Below are positions 6,192-6,197 of a stretch of DNA of 6,197 bases, in pieces. Below the pieces are notes generated by a model. The model saw only the letters and a list, made by a program, of their open reading frames with translations. It had not been told where the DNA came from and ran no database searches. The stretch comes from Alphaproteobacteria bacterium TMED93 (lineage in GTDB: Bacteria > Pseudomonadota > Alphaproteobacteria > TMED109), in NCBI GenBank assembly GCA_002171495.2, contig NHEU02000056.1, positions 7,518 through 13,714 on the forward strand, in the 5' to 3' direction. Numbering within the stretch: the stretch's first letter is position 1; each line of letters opens with the position of its first letter. The position numbers and the translations under genes are program-made.

Positions 6192-6197
6192 TTATAC

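Overview
This window is very AT-rich (by eye around 30% GC), densely packed and Lys/Asn/Ile-rich in its proteins. It looks like a streamlined proteobacterial genome, most likely an alphaproteobacterium of the open-ocean type (SAR11-, HIMB59- or SAR116-like). The evidence is the protein families present: a TakP-like Tat-exported TRAP binding protein, family III CoA-transferases, and a GST of a common alphaproteobacterial type. Intergenic gaps are tiny or negative. The lineage is inferred from composition and families and is not proven. There is no rRNA, tRNA, CRISPR array, IS element or phage gene.

Layout: bases 1-129 are the 3' end of a class III aminotransferase, read as BioA (biotin synthesis). 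A family III (CaiB/BaiF) CoA-transferase starts inside it with a 22-nt overlap (108-1283). An SLC13/DASS-type permease with two central TrkA-C-like domains then overlaps the CoA-transferase by 4 nt (1280-3112). These three plus-strand genes look translationally coupled. After a 70-bp AT-rich gap with a candidate promoter and a strong Shine-Dalgarno, a TRAP solute-binding protein of the TakP family follows (3183-4304), with a Tat signal and a lipobox. It converges, with only 11 bp between stop codons, on a minus-strand pair: a GST-family protein (6191-5535) followed by a second, divergent CaiB/BaiF CoA-transferase (5509-4316).

How the genes may work together (inference): the SLC13 permease and the first CoA-transferase make a plausible uptake-and-activation pair for a di- or tricarboxylate-like acid. 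The TRAP binding protein has no DctQ/DctM membrane partners in the window, so it either serves a remote TRAP permease or is an orphan beside the SLC13 carrier. The GST/CoA-transferase pair is a separate unit of unknown substrate. Overall this is an accessory organic-acid uptake and CoA-thioester neighbourhood made of known families. I see no evidence of a wholly new system; the arrangement is the interesting part.
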